DNA from: Mucilaginibacter yixingensis
Lineage (GTDB): Bacteria; Bacteroidota; Bacteroidia; Sphingobacteriales; Sphingobacteriaceae
DNA: 64,000 bases
Reading direction: 5' to 3'
NCBI RefSeq assembly: GCF_041080815.1
Contig: NZ_CP160205.1
Location: forward strand, 310,001 to 374,000
Below are positions 1 to 8,610 of this stretch, piece by piece. The notes under the pieces are model-generated. The model was not told the DNA's origin and did no database searches. It worked only from the letters and a program-made list of their open reading frames with translations. Numbering within the stretch: the stretch's first letter is position 1; each line of letters begins with the position of its first letter. Position numbers and translations under genes: made by a program.

Positions 1-1080
1 GTTATGAATGTCAGTCAGCCCCAGCGAGTCGCGTGAGAGGGTGTTGTTGTAGAAATAATCGGGGAAAACCTTATAAGTATCCGGTCCGCTGGAAGTAAAG
101 ATGTAGCTCTGCTTATTGTAGTAGAACGTATGCGTTACACGTTGTGTAGGCAAAATCTTGCCACCGGTAGCGGTGCTATCTATGTGCCCTATAAAATAAA
201 ACTGCTTCAGGTAAAAAGTATTATTCCGAATACGGTCTATAGCGTTAGTAAGGCGCACCGGCTCGGTTATCTTATCAAAAGAACCAGCGGTAAACACCGA
301 GTCGTTACGGATGGCGCCGCTCTCCGGCGTGCGCAGGTTATTGAACACCATGCTGGTAAGCAGGTTATAACGCTTGCTTTTTGACTCGTACCAGCTAAAC
401 AACGCAGCATTCAAATCACTCACTCCCTGCCGGTTATAAAAACCCTGCGAACCAATGAGGTTAAAATTAGCCCCAATATTTAATTGCGGATTGATATTTT
501 GCGTATGGATAACCTTAAACACCTGCTCTTTACGCCCGGCCGTTACCAGGTACATATTGGTGTAAGGCACCCGCGCCTTGTAATACTGAACATCCTGCGG
601 GGTAAACATATACGCATCCAGGTAGTGCAGGCCCACATCAAACCCAACCGTTTGCCGGGGCTCAAAAAGCAGATCGCGCTCTGGCAAACCCAAGCTACCC
701 AAACCTATTTTAGGCGATTTAGGCTGATACAGCGGACTATAATTCTCAAAGTTGGTCAACCCGGTATCCAGCGGAAAAACCTGTGTGCTATCTGTCAGCA
801 ACAGCTCATTGGTAACACGGATAAACTTGGAGTTGAGTATAACCGAGTCTTTTTTCTTCTCTTCGCGGGCACGCAGGGTATCCATTAATTCATCGCCGGT
901 AAGCTGGCGGGCGGCTTTGCGCCTGGAAGTATCATTAGGGTTTTGCAGCAGCGAGCCCTGTCCGTAAGCGCCTTGCTGGTTAGGATAAGTACCTGTACCA
1001 TTTATAATCTGGCCAAAAGCAGCAGAAGTAGCCAGCAAACAGCTGAACACCAGTAAAAGATATTTCAGTTTATGTAGCAT
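1..1080 (-). CDS. Putative porin (Porin_10-like), 3' end outside window
   Basis: The frame is open from the ATG at 1080 to the left edge, giving 360 codons with no stop. The protein starts [20 protein letters not shown] and ends its signal peptide near AFGQ. Later segments alternate aromatic and polar residues as in an outer-membrane beta-barrel, for example GFDVGLHYLDAYMF and LNIGANFNLIGSQGFY. From memory, a large 'putative porin' of this kind commonly follows purine nucleoside phosphorylase in Bacteroidota, and here its ATG overlaps the punA stop by one base (TAATG), so it should be the last gene of an lpxK-punA-porin operon. The C-terminus is not visible. Substrate unknown. Confidence 0.8.
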   Translation of the reverse strand, partial: MLHKLKYLLLVFSCLLATSAAFGQIINGTGTYPNQQGAYGQGSLLQNPNDTSRRKAARQLTGDELMDTLRAREEKKKDSVILNSKFIRVTNELLLTDSTQVFPLDTGLTNFENYSPLYQPKSPKIGLGSLGLPERDLLFEPRQTVGFDVGLHYLDAYMFTPQDVQYYKARVPYTNMYLVTAGRKEQVFKVIHTQNINPQLNIGANFNLIGSQGFYNRQGVSDLNAALFSWYESKSKRYNLLTSMVFNNLRTPESGAIRNDSVFTAGSFDKITEPVRLTNAIDRIRNNTFYLKQFYFIGHIDSTATGGKILPTQRVTHTFYYNKQSYIFTSSGPDTYKVFPDYFYNNTLSRDSLGLTDIHN

Positions 1081-1895
1081 TAAAGGCCGGCAATCAGTTC
1101 TTTTAATACCTGGGTCATTTTGGGTTCGGCTTCCTGCGCAATAGCCAGAATATCATCTACCGATACCGGCGACAACGTATCCGGGAAACCCTCATCAGTT
1201 AAAACAGAAATAGCAAAAACCGGCAGGCCCATGTGGTTGGCCACAATTACCTCCGGCACGGTACTCATACCCACGGCGTCGCCGCCAATAATACGCAGGT
1301 ATTTGTATTCGGCACGCGTTTCAAGGTTCGGACCGGTAACGGCTACATATACCCCCTTGTGGCAGGTAATCTGGTGAGCCGATGCTATATCCAGCGCCTT
1401 CTGGATTAGGTCCAGTTTATATGGCTCGCTCATGTCCGGAAAACGCGGACCCAATTCTTCCTCGTTTCTGCCAATAAGCGGGTTATGCGGCTGCAGGTTA
1501 ATATGATCTTCAATCACCATCAAATCGCCTTTCTTAAAGGCCGGGTTAAGCGCACCGCTGGCATTTGATACCAGCAACACTTTAATGCCCAGCATCTTCA
1601 TCACCCTAACCGGGAAAGTGATCTGCTGCATGTTATAGCCCTCGTAATAGTGCAGACGGCCCTGCATAGCCACCACCTTTTTACCACCCAGTGTACCGAA
1701 AATTAGCTTACCGGCATGAAACTCTAAGGTTGAGATAGGAAAATCAGGGATGTTAGAATACATCAGCTGTTTTTCAATCTCAATTTCGTTTACCAGCTTA
1801 CCCAGGCCAGTGCCCAGGATAATGCCTACCTCGGGTTCAAAATCGCCGATGCGACTTTTAATATATGCGGTGGTGTGTTCTATGCTCTCTAACAT
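1080..1895 (-). CDS. punA: Purine nucleoside phosphorylase
   Basis: 271 residues, the usual size of the trimeric PNP class. It cleaves purine nucleosides with phosphate to free base and ribose 1-phosphate (salvage, cytoplasm). Visible family motifs are the phosphate-binding [11 protein letters not shown] near residue 25, [20 protein letters not shown], and the C-terminal [12 protein letters not shown] followed by [16 protein letters not shown]. The start at 1895 lies inside the 3' end of lpxK (38-base overlap), and its stop overlaps the porin start by one base, which indicates translational coupling. Family identity is clear; substrate preference (guanosine, inosine or both) cannot be read. 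Confidence 0.95.
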   Translation of the reverse strand: MLESIEHTTAYIKSRIGDFEPEVGIILGTGLGKLVNEIEIEKQLMYSNIPDFPISTLEFHAGKLIFGTLGGKKVVAMQGRLHYYEGYNMQQITFPVRVMKMLGIKVLLVSNASGALNPAFKKGDLMVIEDHINLQPHNPLIGRNEEELGPRFPDMSEPYKLDLIQKALDIASAHQITCHKGVYVAVTGPNLETRAEYKYLRIIGGDAVGMSTVPEVIVANHMGLPVFAISVLTDEGFPDTLSPVSVDDILAIAQEAEPKMTQVLKELIAGL

Positions 1896-2922
1896 AATTT
1901 TCTGCTAATTTATTGAATTGCTGCCTGCCATCGCCTAAAAAATCAATCCCGATAGGTAGTACATAAAAAGGGAGTTTACTTACCTGCTGCAGTAAACCCT
2001 GTTCACCTAAACGCTGTGCGTCCTTTTCTGTTGTGATGATTAGCTTTTTTTGTTCGGTACAGGCATTAAAATCATCGGCAAGTTTAGCAATATTTTTTAA
2101 CGTAAACGGGTGATGATCGGGGTATTTATGATGATTGATGTGCGATGTAAATGCTTGCAGATGCCTGGTAAGCGGCCCGGTACCGGCAATACCTGTAAGC
2201 AGGAAAACGGTGGTATCGTTATCAATCTGCACACTAGCCGGCTGTCCCTGCAAATTGGTAAACGGCAAATAAATAATGGTGCTGAAAAATACCTGCTGAT
2301 GGGGAAAAGGCGATGCTTTACTGATCATGCGCTGTTGTTCAGCATCACTTAGATTTGCCGGACACTTGGTAATAATAATCACATCGGCCCGTTTGCGCCC
2401 GATGAAGGGCTCCCGACGATTCCCGGCGGGCAACATCAGGCTAATGCCTTGTAATTTGCTATAGTCAAACAGCAGCAAGCTCAATCCGGGTTTTACGGCG
2501 CGGTGCTGATAGGCATCGTCCATAATAATTAGCTGATGATCGGCCTGCAAGCGTTCAATACCTGCTACCCTATCCTCACAAACAGCAACAGTAATATCCG
2601 GGAATTTATGTTTGATCTGTGCCGGCTCATCACCAACTAAGGTAGCCGAAGGCTTTACATCAGCCAATAAAAAACCTTTGGTACGGCGACCGTAACCACG
2701 ACTGAGTGTAGACAGGTGATAATCATCCTTAAACTGACGGATCAGATATTCGGTCATCGGTGTTTTACCCGCTCCGCCCACATCCAGGTTACCTACGGAG
2801 ATAACCGGCAAATCAAAACTCCGGCTTTTAAATACGCCTGCATTGTAAAGCCAGTTACGCACGGTAACCACCAGGCCATACAACAAAGCAAACGGGAATA
2901 AAAGCCAGCGCAGGTTGTTCAT
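1858..2922 (-). CDS. lpxK: Tetraacyldisaccharide 4'-kinase (lipid A synthesis)
   Basis: LpxK phosphorylates the 4' position of the lipid A disaccharide at the inner membrane. The 354-residue protein opens with a hydrophobic segment ([15 protein letters not shown]) followed by the P-loop [17 protein letters not shown] at about residue 50, then [12 protein letters not shown] and the DDAYQHR motif, all typical. A longer frame opens at 2973, but the ATG at 2922 ([16 protein letters not shown]) gives the normal N-terminus. It is first in an operon with punA and the porin. A TATCTTTA sequence upstream of the ATG resembles a -7 box but lacks the final G, so no promoter is called. Confidence 0.95.
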   Translation of the reverse strand: MNNLRWLLFPFALLYGLVVTVRNWLYNAGVFKSRSFDLPVISVGNLDVGGAGKTPMTEYLIRQFKDDYHLSTLSRGYGRRTKGFLLADVKPSATLVGDEPAQIKHKFPDITVAVCEDRVAGIERLQADHQLIIMDDAYQHRAVKPGLSLLLFDYSKLQGISLMLPAGNRREPFIGRKRADVIIITKCPANLSDAEQQRMISKASPFPHQQVFFSTIIYLPFTNLQGQPASVQIDNDTTVFLLTGIAGTGPLTRHLQAFTSHINHHKYPDHHPFTLKNIAKLADDFNACTEQKKLIITTEKDAQRLGEQGLLQQVSKLPFYVLPIGIDFLGDGRQQFNKLAENYVREHRTHHRIY

Positions 2923-3140
2923 TTCAGATGGTAAAGATACTAAAACTTGACGCTCGCCAATCTCAGCAAGCAACCAACCAGATAAACGATTGATCTTTAT
3001 CCATTCATAACAAAAATTTCACAAACCAGAGCGCGCCTGAAAGGTTAATTAAAGACATCTTTGCTGGCAAGAGATAAATTGACCGCCACACCCGATCTCG
3101 AACCAACAGTAAATACTTATTCACCTAAAAACAATAAATT

Positions 3141-3506
3141 ATGACTACTCAAGAAATTGCTGACAAATTTGTTCAGCACCTGCAGGCCGGCAAATTTATG
3201 GATGCCATTGACGATTTTTATGCTGATGACATTGTAAGCCACGAAATGCCGGGCATACCTAACGAGCGTACCGAAGGTAAAGCAGCAGTAAGAAACAAAA
3301 GCGCAGAATGGGAAGCTTCAGTACAGAGCATTAACAGTGCCGAGGTATCAGACGCGCAGGTTGCCGGCAACTTTTTCTCTATCAGTCTTAAAATGGACGT
3401 TACTTTTAAAGAGCGCGGCCAGATGAATATTGAAGAAATTGCTGTATATGAGGTAAAAAACGACAAAATTGTAAGTGATCGTTTTTTCTACAGCATGGAT
3501 ATGTAA
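3141..3506 (+). CDS. SnoaL-like / NTF2-fold protein
   Basis: 121 residues. The opening pattern, MTTQEIADKFVQHLQAGKFMDAIDDFYADDIVSHEMPG, and the closing VYEVKNDKIVSDRFFYSMDM match the SnoaL-like branch of the NTF2 superfamily: an alpha+beta cone that binds small molecules or acts as an isomerase or hydrolase. There is no signal peptide, so it should be cytoplasmic. The gene stands alone between the lpxK operon, which is divergent, and a strong palindromic terminator. The enzymatic role cannot be assigned, since the fold hosts many activities and also non-catalytic binders. Confidence 0.8.
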   Translation: MTTQEIADKFVQHLQAGKFMDAIDDFYADDIVSHEMPGIPNERTEGKAAVRNKSAEWEASVQSINSAEVSDAQVAGNFFSISLKMDVTFKERGQMNIEEIAVYEVKNDKIVSDRFFYSMDM

Positions 3507-3534
3507 TAGCTGGCTGTATCAACCTTTCTTAATT

Positions 3535-3570
3535 AACACAAACGCCGCAGGTACCTGCGGCGTTTGTGTT
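3535..3570 (+). terminator. Perfect 36-bp palindrome, terminator
   Basis: The two 18-base arms (AACACAAACGCCGCAGGT and its exact complement) meet with no spacer, 28 bases after the SnoaL-like stop. The GC-rich core flanked by A/T runs suits an intrinsic terminator working in either direction, although the following T tract is short. Confidence 0.75.
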
Positions 3571-3653
3571 TAATACCCTGCTCTCTAAATAAAATAGCTA
3601 TCTTAAGCCCCAACCAAAGCACGGATATAAACCTTCAAATCCGCCTTTTTACA

Positions 3654-5249
3654 ATGAGAAAATTCAACCTGTTTAAAACGGTGTGCGCACTGGTGGCTAT
3701 AATGCAGTGTGTGCAATCGTCAGAAGCACAAAATCTAAAAGCACAGTCGGTAAGAGTCGTTGACGCAGATGTCAGTAAAATAAGTGGCCCGCTTAACCAG
3801 GCATATAAAATGTGCGTTGGCGCCGGTAGAGCCAATGAAGGTTTGCGGGCTGATTGGCAACGCCAACTACGCATGGTGAAAAAGGATTGTGGGTTTGAAT
3901 ACATCAGGTTTCATGGCTTGCTTACTGATGACATGGGTGTTTATACCGAAGACAAGCAGGGCAACCCCATTTACAACTGGCAGTATATAGATGAGTTGTA
4001 TGATTTTCTGCTATCTATAAAAGTGCGCCCATTTGTTGAGCTTGGCTTTATGCCTAAAGCCCTGGCCAGCGGCAATCAGACCGTTTTTTGGTGGAAAGGC
4101 AACATTACCCAACCCAAAGACTTTAATAAATGGGCAGACCTGATTAAACACCTGGTTGCACATTGGACCGAGCGTTATGGCGCAGCCGAGGTGCAGCAAT
4201 GGTATTTCGAAGTTTGGAACGAACCCAATCTGAACATCTTCTTCGCAGGCAAGCAGGCCGATTATTTTAAACTTTATGAAACCACAGCCAAAGCCATAAA
4301 AGGCGTAAACCCCAAATACCGGGTAGGCGGGCCGGCCACCGCAGGGAGCGCCTGGATACCCGAGATGATTAGCTTTTGCAAAACCAATAACGTACCGCTT
4401 GATTTTGTTTCTACACATACCTACAGTGTAAAACGCGGCTTTGTTGATCTTACCGGCGATGCGGGCACCATCATCAATCCAGACAAAAATGCGGTGGCCA
4501 AAACCATGCGTCAGTCGCGCCAGCAGATTACAAACTCTGCCATGCCTAACCTGGAATTGCATTATACCGAATGGAGCTCGTCATACACCCCGACAGATTA
4601 CCTGCATGATACTTATGAAGAAGCATCGTTCATCCTTGATAATATTAAACGTGCTTCACCTGCCGTCACCTCCCTTTCGTACTGGACATTCACCGATATC
4701 TTTGAAGAGAACGGCCCGCGCTCAACACCTTTTCATGGTGGTTTTGGTCTGGTTAATTATCAGGATATCAAAAAACCGGCTTACTATGCTTACCAGTATC
4801 TGAACAACCTGGGCAAATATGAAATTGTCAGTAAAGACTCAAGTGCCATCATTACTAAAGATGACCGCGGGAACATCTCGGCCCTGGTTTGGAACTGCAC
4901 CATCGATCATCCCGGCGACTCTACTAACGATCAGGTATACTATCGCCGGGAACACCCGGCCCAACCAATCGGACAACTTCACCTAAATTTAAGCGGATTG
5001 AAACCGGGTAAATACCAACTGCAAATCAATAAAACAGGGTACCGCGCACATGATGCCTATACCGCTTATCTCGACCTGCAAGCCCCCGCACAACTCACCC
5101 GTCAACAGGCAGCCTTAATAAAACAACAGCAAAATAATGAACAGCCGCTGGCGACAACAACCGTTACCGTAGCCGGCAACGGCACATTCAGCAAAACGCT
5201 GACACTGGCGCAAAATGACGTCTACTTTTTAAGGCTGATCAAAGATTGA
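3654..5249 (+). CDS. Secreted GH39-family glycosidase (beta-xylosidase-like)
   Basis: 531 residues with an N-terminal signal peptide (MRKFNLFKTVCALVAIMQCV, cleavage near SSEAQ). The (beta/alpha)8 domain shows the clan GH-A pair: general acid/base Glu190 in FEVWNEPN and nucleophile Glu306 in LHYTEWSSS. Together with YIRFHGLLTDDMGVY and SYWTFTDIFEE this fits GH39, whose members cleave xylosides or iduronides. A C-terminal beta-sandwich (about 420-531) follows. The frame extends upstream to 3564, but the ATG at 3654 begins the signal peptide. The gene is alone, with no SusC/D pair beside it. Substrate is inferred only from family; beta-xylosides are most likely. Confidence 0.88.
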   Translation: MRKFNLFKTVCALVAIMQCVQSSEAQNLKAQSVRVVDADVSKISGPLNQAYKMCVGAGRANEGLRADWQRQLRMVKKDCGFEYIRFHGLLTDDMGVYTEDKQGNPIYNWQYIDELYDFLLSIKVRPFVELGFMPKALASGNQTVFWWKGNITQPKDFNKWADLIKHLVAHWTERYGAAEVQQWYFEVWNEPNLNIFFAGKQADYFKLYETTAKAIKGVNPKYRVGGPATAGSAWIPEMISFCKTNNVPLDFVSTHTYSVKRGFVDLTGDAGTIINPDKNAVAKTMRQSRQQITNSAMPNLELHYTEWSSSYTPTDYLHDTYEEASFILDNIKRASPAVTSLSYWTFTDIFEENGPRSTPFHGGFGLVNYQDIKKPAYYAYQYLNNLGKYEIVSKDSSAIITKDDRGNISALVWNCTIDHPGDSTNDQVYYRREHPAQPIGQLHLNLSGLKPGKYQLQINKTGYRAHDAYTAYLDLQAPAQLTRQQAALIKQQQNNEQPLATTTVTVAGNGTFSKTLTLAQNDVYFLRLIKD

Positions 5250-5273
5250 TTTGAGGCAAAAGATTTTAAACAC

Positions 5274-5303
5274 AAAAGCCTTACGAGAACTCGTAAGGCT
5301 TTT
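5274..5303. terminator. Bidirectional terminator
   Basis: A perfect 14-bp stem (AAAAGCCTTACGAG and its complement) with a two-base AA loop, ending in T on one strand and A on the other. It lies 24 bases after the GH39 stop and 9 bases beyond the 3' end of the oppositely oriented tRNA gene, so it can end both transcripts. Confidence 0.85.
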
Positions 5304-5312
5304 TGTTTTCAG

Positions 5313-5388
<76 letters not shown>

Positions 5389-5398
5389 TTGCGGGTTG

Positions 5399-5431
5399 CA
5401 AATATAGCAATCTGCAATTATTAAAAGCAAA
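5399..5431 (-). promoter_or_regulatory. Promoter of tRNA-Ala
   Basis: On the minus strand a TTTG (-33 type, 5431-5428) is separated by 21 bases from TATATTTG (-7 type, 5406-5399). This matches the Bacteroidota sigma-ABfr consensus, 12 bases before the mature tRNA. Confidence 0.75.
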
Positions 5432-5457
5432 AAATAATTTTTTTATCAGCAGATTGC

Positions 5458-5718
5458 TCATTTAGCGCCCTGCCCACGCTCCATGTGGGCTACATGCTGC
5501 TTAATCTGCTCTAATATTGCGCCCACCCCGTTGGTTTTAATTTCAAAAGTGGTTGATAGCAGCATACCCAGCTTGTCTTTGCTGAAACCTTTACTGGCCA
5601 TCCATTCCAGGTAGTACGGGGGTAGGTCGGCTATCAGCGTGCCCTTGTATTTACCGTAAGGCATACGGGTTTTTACAATATCAATTAAAACCTGCTTGTT
5701 GGGCTCTACATTTTCCAT
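5458..5718 (-). CDS. DUF3820 family protein
   Basis: 86 residues. The segment MPYGKYKGTLIADLPPYYLEWMASKGF followed by LGMLLSTTFEIK is the signature of the DUF3820 family, short cytoplasmic proteins annotated in some genomes as quorum-sensing-regulated virulence factors, a label with little support in Bacteroidota. No catalytic residues can be named. The start is fixed by an ATG only 4 bases downstream of a -7 box. The C-terminal tail (VAHMERGQGAK) is polar. Real gene, function unknown. Confidence 0.88.
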   Translation of the reverse strand: MENVEPNKQVLIDIVKTRMPYGKYKGTLIADLPPYYLEWMASKGFSKDKLGMLLSTTFEIKTNGVGAILEQIKQHVAHMERGQGAK

Positions 5719-5722
5719 TGCC

Positions 5723-5730
5723 CAAAAGTA
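5723..5730 (-). promoter_or_regulatory. -7 box abutting the DUF3820 start (leaderless type)
   Basis: TACTTTTG on the minus strand, separated from the ATG by GGCA only. The expected transcription start falls at or next to the start codon. Confidence 0.65.
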
Positions 5731-5780
5731 AGTATCTGCAATTTTTACTTTCAGTAAATCTTTCTAAAAAAACACACCTG

Positions 5781-5879
5781 TACTTTTGCACCCGAAAGTT
5801 TATAAAAAAGTAAAGCCCCTGATGGGCAGGGGCCTTTACTAACCAATTATAAACCTAAATTATGAGAAGACGATTTTGA
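5781..5879 (+). ncRNA. Candidate short structured transcript with MRRRF mini-ORF
   Basis: TACTTTTG (5781-5788) is a good -7 box. Starting a few bases later, the transcript would contain a hairpin at 5809-5840 (AGTAAAGCCCCTG paired with CAGGGGCCTTTACT, one bulge) and then an ATG at 5862 opening a five-codon ORF, MRRRF, stop at 5879. The hairpin has no T tract, so it is not an ordinary terminator. About 310 bases of A/T-rich DNA separate it from the MFS gene. It could be an independent small RNA, or a leader peptide for the MFS gene. Confidence 0.4.
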
Positions 5880-6189
5880 GTATCTTTTGAATACGGTGTA
5901 AAAGTAACACTTATTTTTTAAACTCGTTTAATTTTTCTTAAAAAAAGTGAAAAAAGTTTGTCATAATCGTATCAGATTTTAGTTTTAAGTATCAAAACGA
6001 TTATTTTTAATCAAAATGGGAATAAAATATATTTATTAACAATCAGTTTACATATTCTTAACCATAATCAACCGATAGATTTTTACAAAAAACACAAAAC
6101 AACCCAAAATACCAGACCAAAAACGCACAATAACTGCACAAATTGTGTCTATTATTAAAAATAAAATAAAAAACAGCAAACACCAGCAA
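5880..6189. other. A/T-rich intergenic stretch
   Basis: Very A/T-rich, with stop codons throughout and no ORF beyond a few codons. A T7 run at about 5913-5920, after GTGTAAAAGTAACAC, could end the short transcript above. I see no convincing -33/-7 pair for the MFS gene; TAGATTTT near 6076 is only a partial match. Confidence 0.4.
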
Positions 6190-7398
6190 ATGAACCATCA
6201 AAAAACAACAAAACCAACCCTAACATCAGCCACTTTATGGATCATGACCATTACTACCGGTTTTGTTGTAGCCAATATTTATTATAACCAGCCCCTGCTG
6301 GGCGATATTGCCCACACTTACCATGTAAACAACGGCAAAGCCGGACAAGTTGCCATGCTCACGCAAGTTGGATACGCCCTCGGTTTGCTGTTCATTGTCC
6401 CCCTGGGTGATATGTTTGAGCGCAAGCGACTCATGCTGGTTGATTTTGTTTTTATCATCGCCTCTTTATTAATCACAGCCTGGGCGCCAAGCATCAATGT
6501 ATTGTTAGTTGCCAGCCTGTTTGTGGGTATTACTTCTGTGCTCCCGCAATTGCTGGTACCCATGGCCGCCCACCTGGCTAAACCGAGTGAGCGTGGTAAA
6601 AAAATTGGCTTTATTATGAGCGGCCTGCTTATTGGCATCCTGCTCTCGCGTACCATCAGCGGGTTTATTGGTGGCAACTTTGGCTGGCGGGGCATGTTTT
6701 ATATTGCAGCTGGTCTAAACCTTATTATCTGGGCGCTGGTTTATTTTACCCTGCCCGAGGTAGAGCCCGATCATAAAGGCAATTACAAAGAGCTCATGAT
6801 CTCGCTCGTTCACCTTATTAAAGAAGAACCCCGCTTGCGTATTGCCTCTTTGCGCGGCGCTTTGTGTTTCGCCTGTTTCAGTGCTTTCTGGACCACACTG
6901 GTATTCCTGCTCAAACAACCGCAGTTTAACCTGGGCAGTGAGGCTGCGGGGACTTTCGGCCTCATCGGTGCAGCAGGCGCTATTGCCGCCGGACTGGTGG
7001 GTAAACTAAACGATCGCATGGACGCTTATAAACTATCTACCTTCACCATCATCCTTATTATTGTTTCGTTTGGTGTATTCATGGCATCAGGTAGCAGCCT
7101 TATCGGTCTGGCTATAGGTGTGCTGGTTATGGATGTAGGTGTACAGGCCACACATATTTCTAACCAGGCCATCATCTTCGCATTAAATCCACTGGCGCGC
7201 AACCGCATCAATACAGTTTATATGGTGTCTTATTTTATCGGTGGCTCATCAGGCACCTTGCTGGCTAGTTTGGTGTGGGACAAGTTTCAGTGGAACGGCG
7301 TATGTACGGTGGGCATTGTACTGTCTGCAATTGTGCTCATTGTCCATTTAAGCAGTCGCCGACAAATGCAACAGCCGTCGCCGGTCGCCCACGCTTAA
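6190..7398 (+). CDS. MFS transporter, drug/sugar efflux type
   Basis: 402 residues with about 12 hydrophobic helices, a standard major facilitator. The first helix carries VVANIYYNQPLLGDIA, shared with the YgaY/YnfM-type exporters. The loop between helices 2 and 3 has GDMFERKRLM, the MFS motif A region (usually GxLaDrxGrk). Substrate is not predictable. A GTG-started extension to 6145 exists, but the ATG at 6190 gives the expected short cytoplasmic N-terminus. It stands alone and is followed by a terminator. Confidence 0.88.
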   Translation: MNHQKTTKPTLTSATLWIMTITTGFVVANIYYNQPLLGDIAHTYHVNNGKAGQVAMLTQVGYALGLLFIVPLGDMFERKRLMLVDFVFIIASLLITAWAPSINVLLVASLFVGITSVLPQLLVPMAAHLAKPSERGKKIGFIMSGLLIGILLSRTISGFIGGNFGWRGMFYIAAGLNLIIWALVYFTLPEVEPDHKGNYKELMISLVHLIKEEPRLRIASLRGALCFACFSAFWTTLVFLLKQPQFNLGSEAAGTFGLIGAAGAIAAGLVGKLNDRMDAYKLSTFTIILIIVSFGVFMASGSSLIGLAIGVLVMDVGVQATHISNQAIIFALNPLARNRINTVYMVSYFIGGSSGTLLASLVWDKFQWNGVCTVGIVLSAIVLIVHLSSRRQMQQPSPVAHA

Positions 7399-7472
7399 AG
7401 ACATTCTGGTGACTATTTTAAACACCACTGTGTATACCTTTCAATATAACTATTGTTTTAAAATATATACTT

Positions 7473-7497
7473 AAAGCCCCTGTAATGGGGCTTTTTT
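7473..7497 (+). terminator. Terminator after MFS gene
   Basis: AAAGCCCC and GGGGCTTT pair across TGTAAT, followed by a T run. Confidence 0.85.
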
Positions 7498-7586
7498 GTT
7501 AACCACCACTAGTTTTAGATACATTTTTTAACGCTGCGGCAATTTTTGGCACTGTATTGGGAGTATGTCAGTCAAACGTCAGCAAA

Positions 7587-7775
7587 ATGGTTGTCATTAA
7601 AAACATACCGCCGCAACACAAAGAAGGGGAACAAGAATGGGAAAACCCAGCCAACCCCGAGAAGCCAGCCGATGCCCGCGACAAGGAGCAGCTGGAGCGG
7701 CAGTATAAAGAGGCCAAGCGCCGCAAAGACAATTTAACCGAAACTGACCATATTGATAAAGAGAAAAAGAATTAA
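7587..7775 (+). CDS. Small charged hypothetical protein
   Basis: 62 residues, MVVIKNIPPQHKEGEQEWEN onward, rich in Lys, Glu, Asp and Gln, with the segment ARDKEQLERQYKEAKRRKDN likely helical. No signal peptide or membrane segment. Codon use resembles neighbouring genes. A TTG start at 7557 is possible but adds residues unlike the rest. It lies 25 bases before the next small gene in the same direction. I do not recognise a family. Confidence 0.5.
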   Translation: MVVIKNIPPQHKEGEQEWENPANPEKPADARDKEQLERQYKEAKRRKDNLTETDHIDKEKKN

Positions 7776-7800
7776 CGTTCAACCAAAAAAATTACCACTT

Positions 7801-7950
7801 ATGAAAACCAACCAATCAGTAAATAAACTAATTGAACGCTTTGATAAAGAACTGAAAAAGATCTTGCTTAATGATCTTAAAGCTACTAAAGCCCAAAACA
7901 TCATTAATGGCATTAAAGGAAAAATAAACAATCAGCTAAGTGCAGCATAA
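7801..7950 (+). CDS. Small protein, member A of a tandem paralogous pair
   Basis: 49 residues, basic and helical: MKTNQSVNKLIERFDKELKK ... LNDLKATKAQNII ... NQLSAA. It shares MKTN, L(I/V)xRFD, a leucine-spaced helix, DLKA and a terminal LSAA with the protein encoded at 7998-8144, and the 15 bases CTTATGAAAACCAAC around the start are identical in both, so they are duplicates. The longer frame from 7753 is discarded because the shared sequence begins at this ATG. No known family. Confidence 0.6.
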   Translation: MKTNQSVNKLIERFDKELKKILLNDLKATKAQNIINGIKGKINNQLSAA

Positions 7951-7997
7951 GCGATCCTACATCTATCTACTACCAAAAAACAAAACTACCTACGCTT

Positions 7998-8144
7998 ATG
8001 AAAACCAACAGAAAAGCTGCACCAAGCAAATTAGTTGCCCGCTTTGATACGCTATTACTTCAGGTCTTAACCGAAGACCTGAAAGCTTATCGGGCAAAAC
8101 AAACCAGCACACGTAAGGCAGGTCAGCATCTATCGGCCGCCTGA
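7998..8144 (+). CDS. Small protein, member B of a tandem paralogous pair
   Basis: 48 residues: MKTNRKAAPSKLVARFDTLL, then QVLTEDLKAYRAKQTSTRK and a terminal HLSAA. It begins 47 bases after member A. Conserved ends and the RFD and DLKA core, with divergence elsewhere, suggest selection on protein sequence. A third ATGAAAAC at 8185 is followed at once by terminator sequence and looks like a remnant of another copy. Function unknown. Confidence 0.55.
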   Translation: MKTNRKAAPSKLVARFDTLLLQVLTEDLKAYRAKQTSTRKAGQHLSAA

Positions 8145-8194
8145 TCCATATACATCTACCTATCAAATTCTTTCTACATTACCTATGAAAACGG

Positions 8195-8229
8195 TAGCGC
8201 CTTTTATAAAAAGGGCGCTATTTTTTTTT
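8195..8229 (+). terminator. Terminator after small-gene cluster
   Basis: TAGCGCCTTTT pairs with AAAAGGGCGCTA (one bulged G) and is followed by nine T. Confidence 0.8.
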
Positions 8230-8279
8230 AACCAGGATTTTTTGGAGAGAGCTTCGCCGTTTTTAGGATTTACAGGATA
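8230..8279. repeat. Dispersed repeat, 'AACC(A/G)GGATT...ACAGGAT' family
   Basis: AACCAGGATTTTTT at the left and TTTAGGATTTACAGGAT at the right match the elements at 13631 and 32073. Repeats of this kind are common in intergenic DNA of Sphingobacteriaceae (from memory). Confidence 0.55.
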
Positions 8280-8392
8280 CCTATTCCTGCTGTCATCCCG
8301 ATGAGCGTGTGATGGGTTTGTGCGCGGGAGCGAAAGAGGGATCTTTTCGAAGCGATCCACAATTAAACACAAAAAGCACGGAGGCTTTCATG

Positions 8393-8419
8393 CTTACGAA
8401 GTTTTTAAAACTTCGTAAG
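8393..8419. terminator. Perfect 13-bp hairpin
   Basis: CTTACGAAGTTTT and its complement around a single T. It lies between convergent genes (small-gene cluster and the CapA-like gene) and may act as a terminator for the latter. Confidence 0.5.
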
Positions 8420-8459
8420 TATCTATATCGGTACAACAATTTATTTCTTTGAAAACGAA

Positions 8460-8543
8460 CTGATAGTAGTTCTTCGGTTCGGCCTGCCCCGCTATCCACT
8501 ACAAGTCCTCGCCTTGCTGCGGGCTTTCCGCTACTATCGGGTT
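8460..8543. repeat. Structured intergenic repeat
   Basis: GATAGTAG near the left end is answered by CTACTATCGGG near the right end, with CCCCGCTATCCACTACAAG and TGCTGCGGGCTTTCCGC inside. I recall similar elements at many sites in Flavobacteriia and Sphingobacteriia genomes. No coding capacity. A half-element of another repeat (TGTCATCCCGATGAGCG) begins at 8291. Confidence 0.45.
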
Positions 8544-8610
8544 TAGAGTGAAGGTTGTGGACTTGGTCATTGCAATGACAAAGTTATCGTTAGCTCGGTG
8601 GTATATAACT

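Noticed and set aside
484..888. Plus-strand frames opposite the partial porin gene
   Set aside because: The minus frame is open across the whole 1080 bases with a signal peptide and overlaps punA; the plus frames are shadows.
4011..4562. Open frame of 183 codons on the minus strand inside the GH39 gene
   Set aside because: It is antisense to a gene with clear catalytic motifs and has no family resemblance or start signal.
8185..8223. Third ATGAAAAC as a complete small gene
   Set aside because: The frame runs directly into the terminator hairpin; only the start region resembles the neighbouring pair.
8230..8610. Degenerate insertion sequence or pseudogene
   Set aside because: No transposase remnants are seen in any frame; the stretch is made of known-style short repeats and hairpins.
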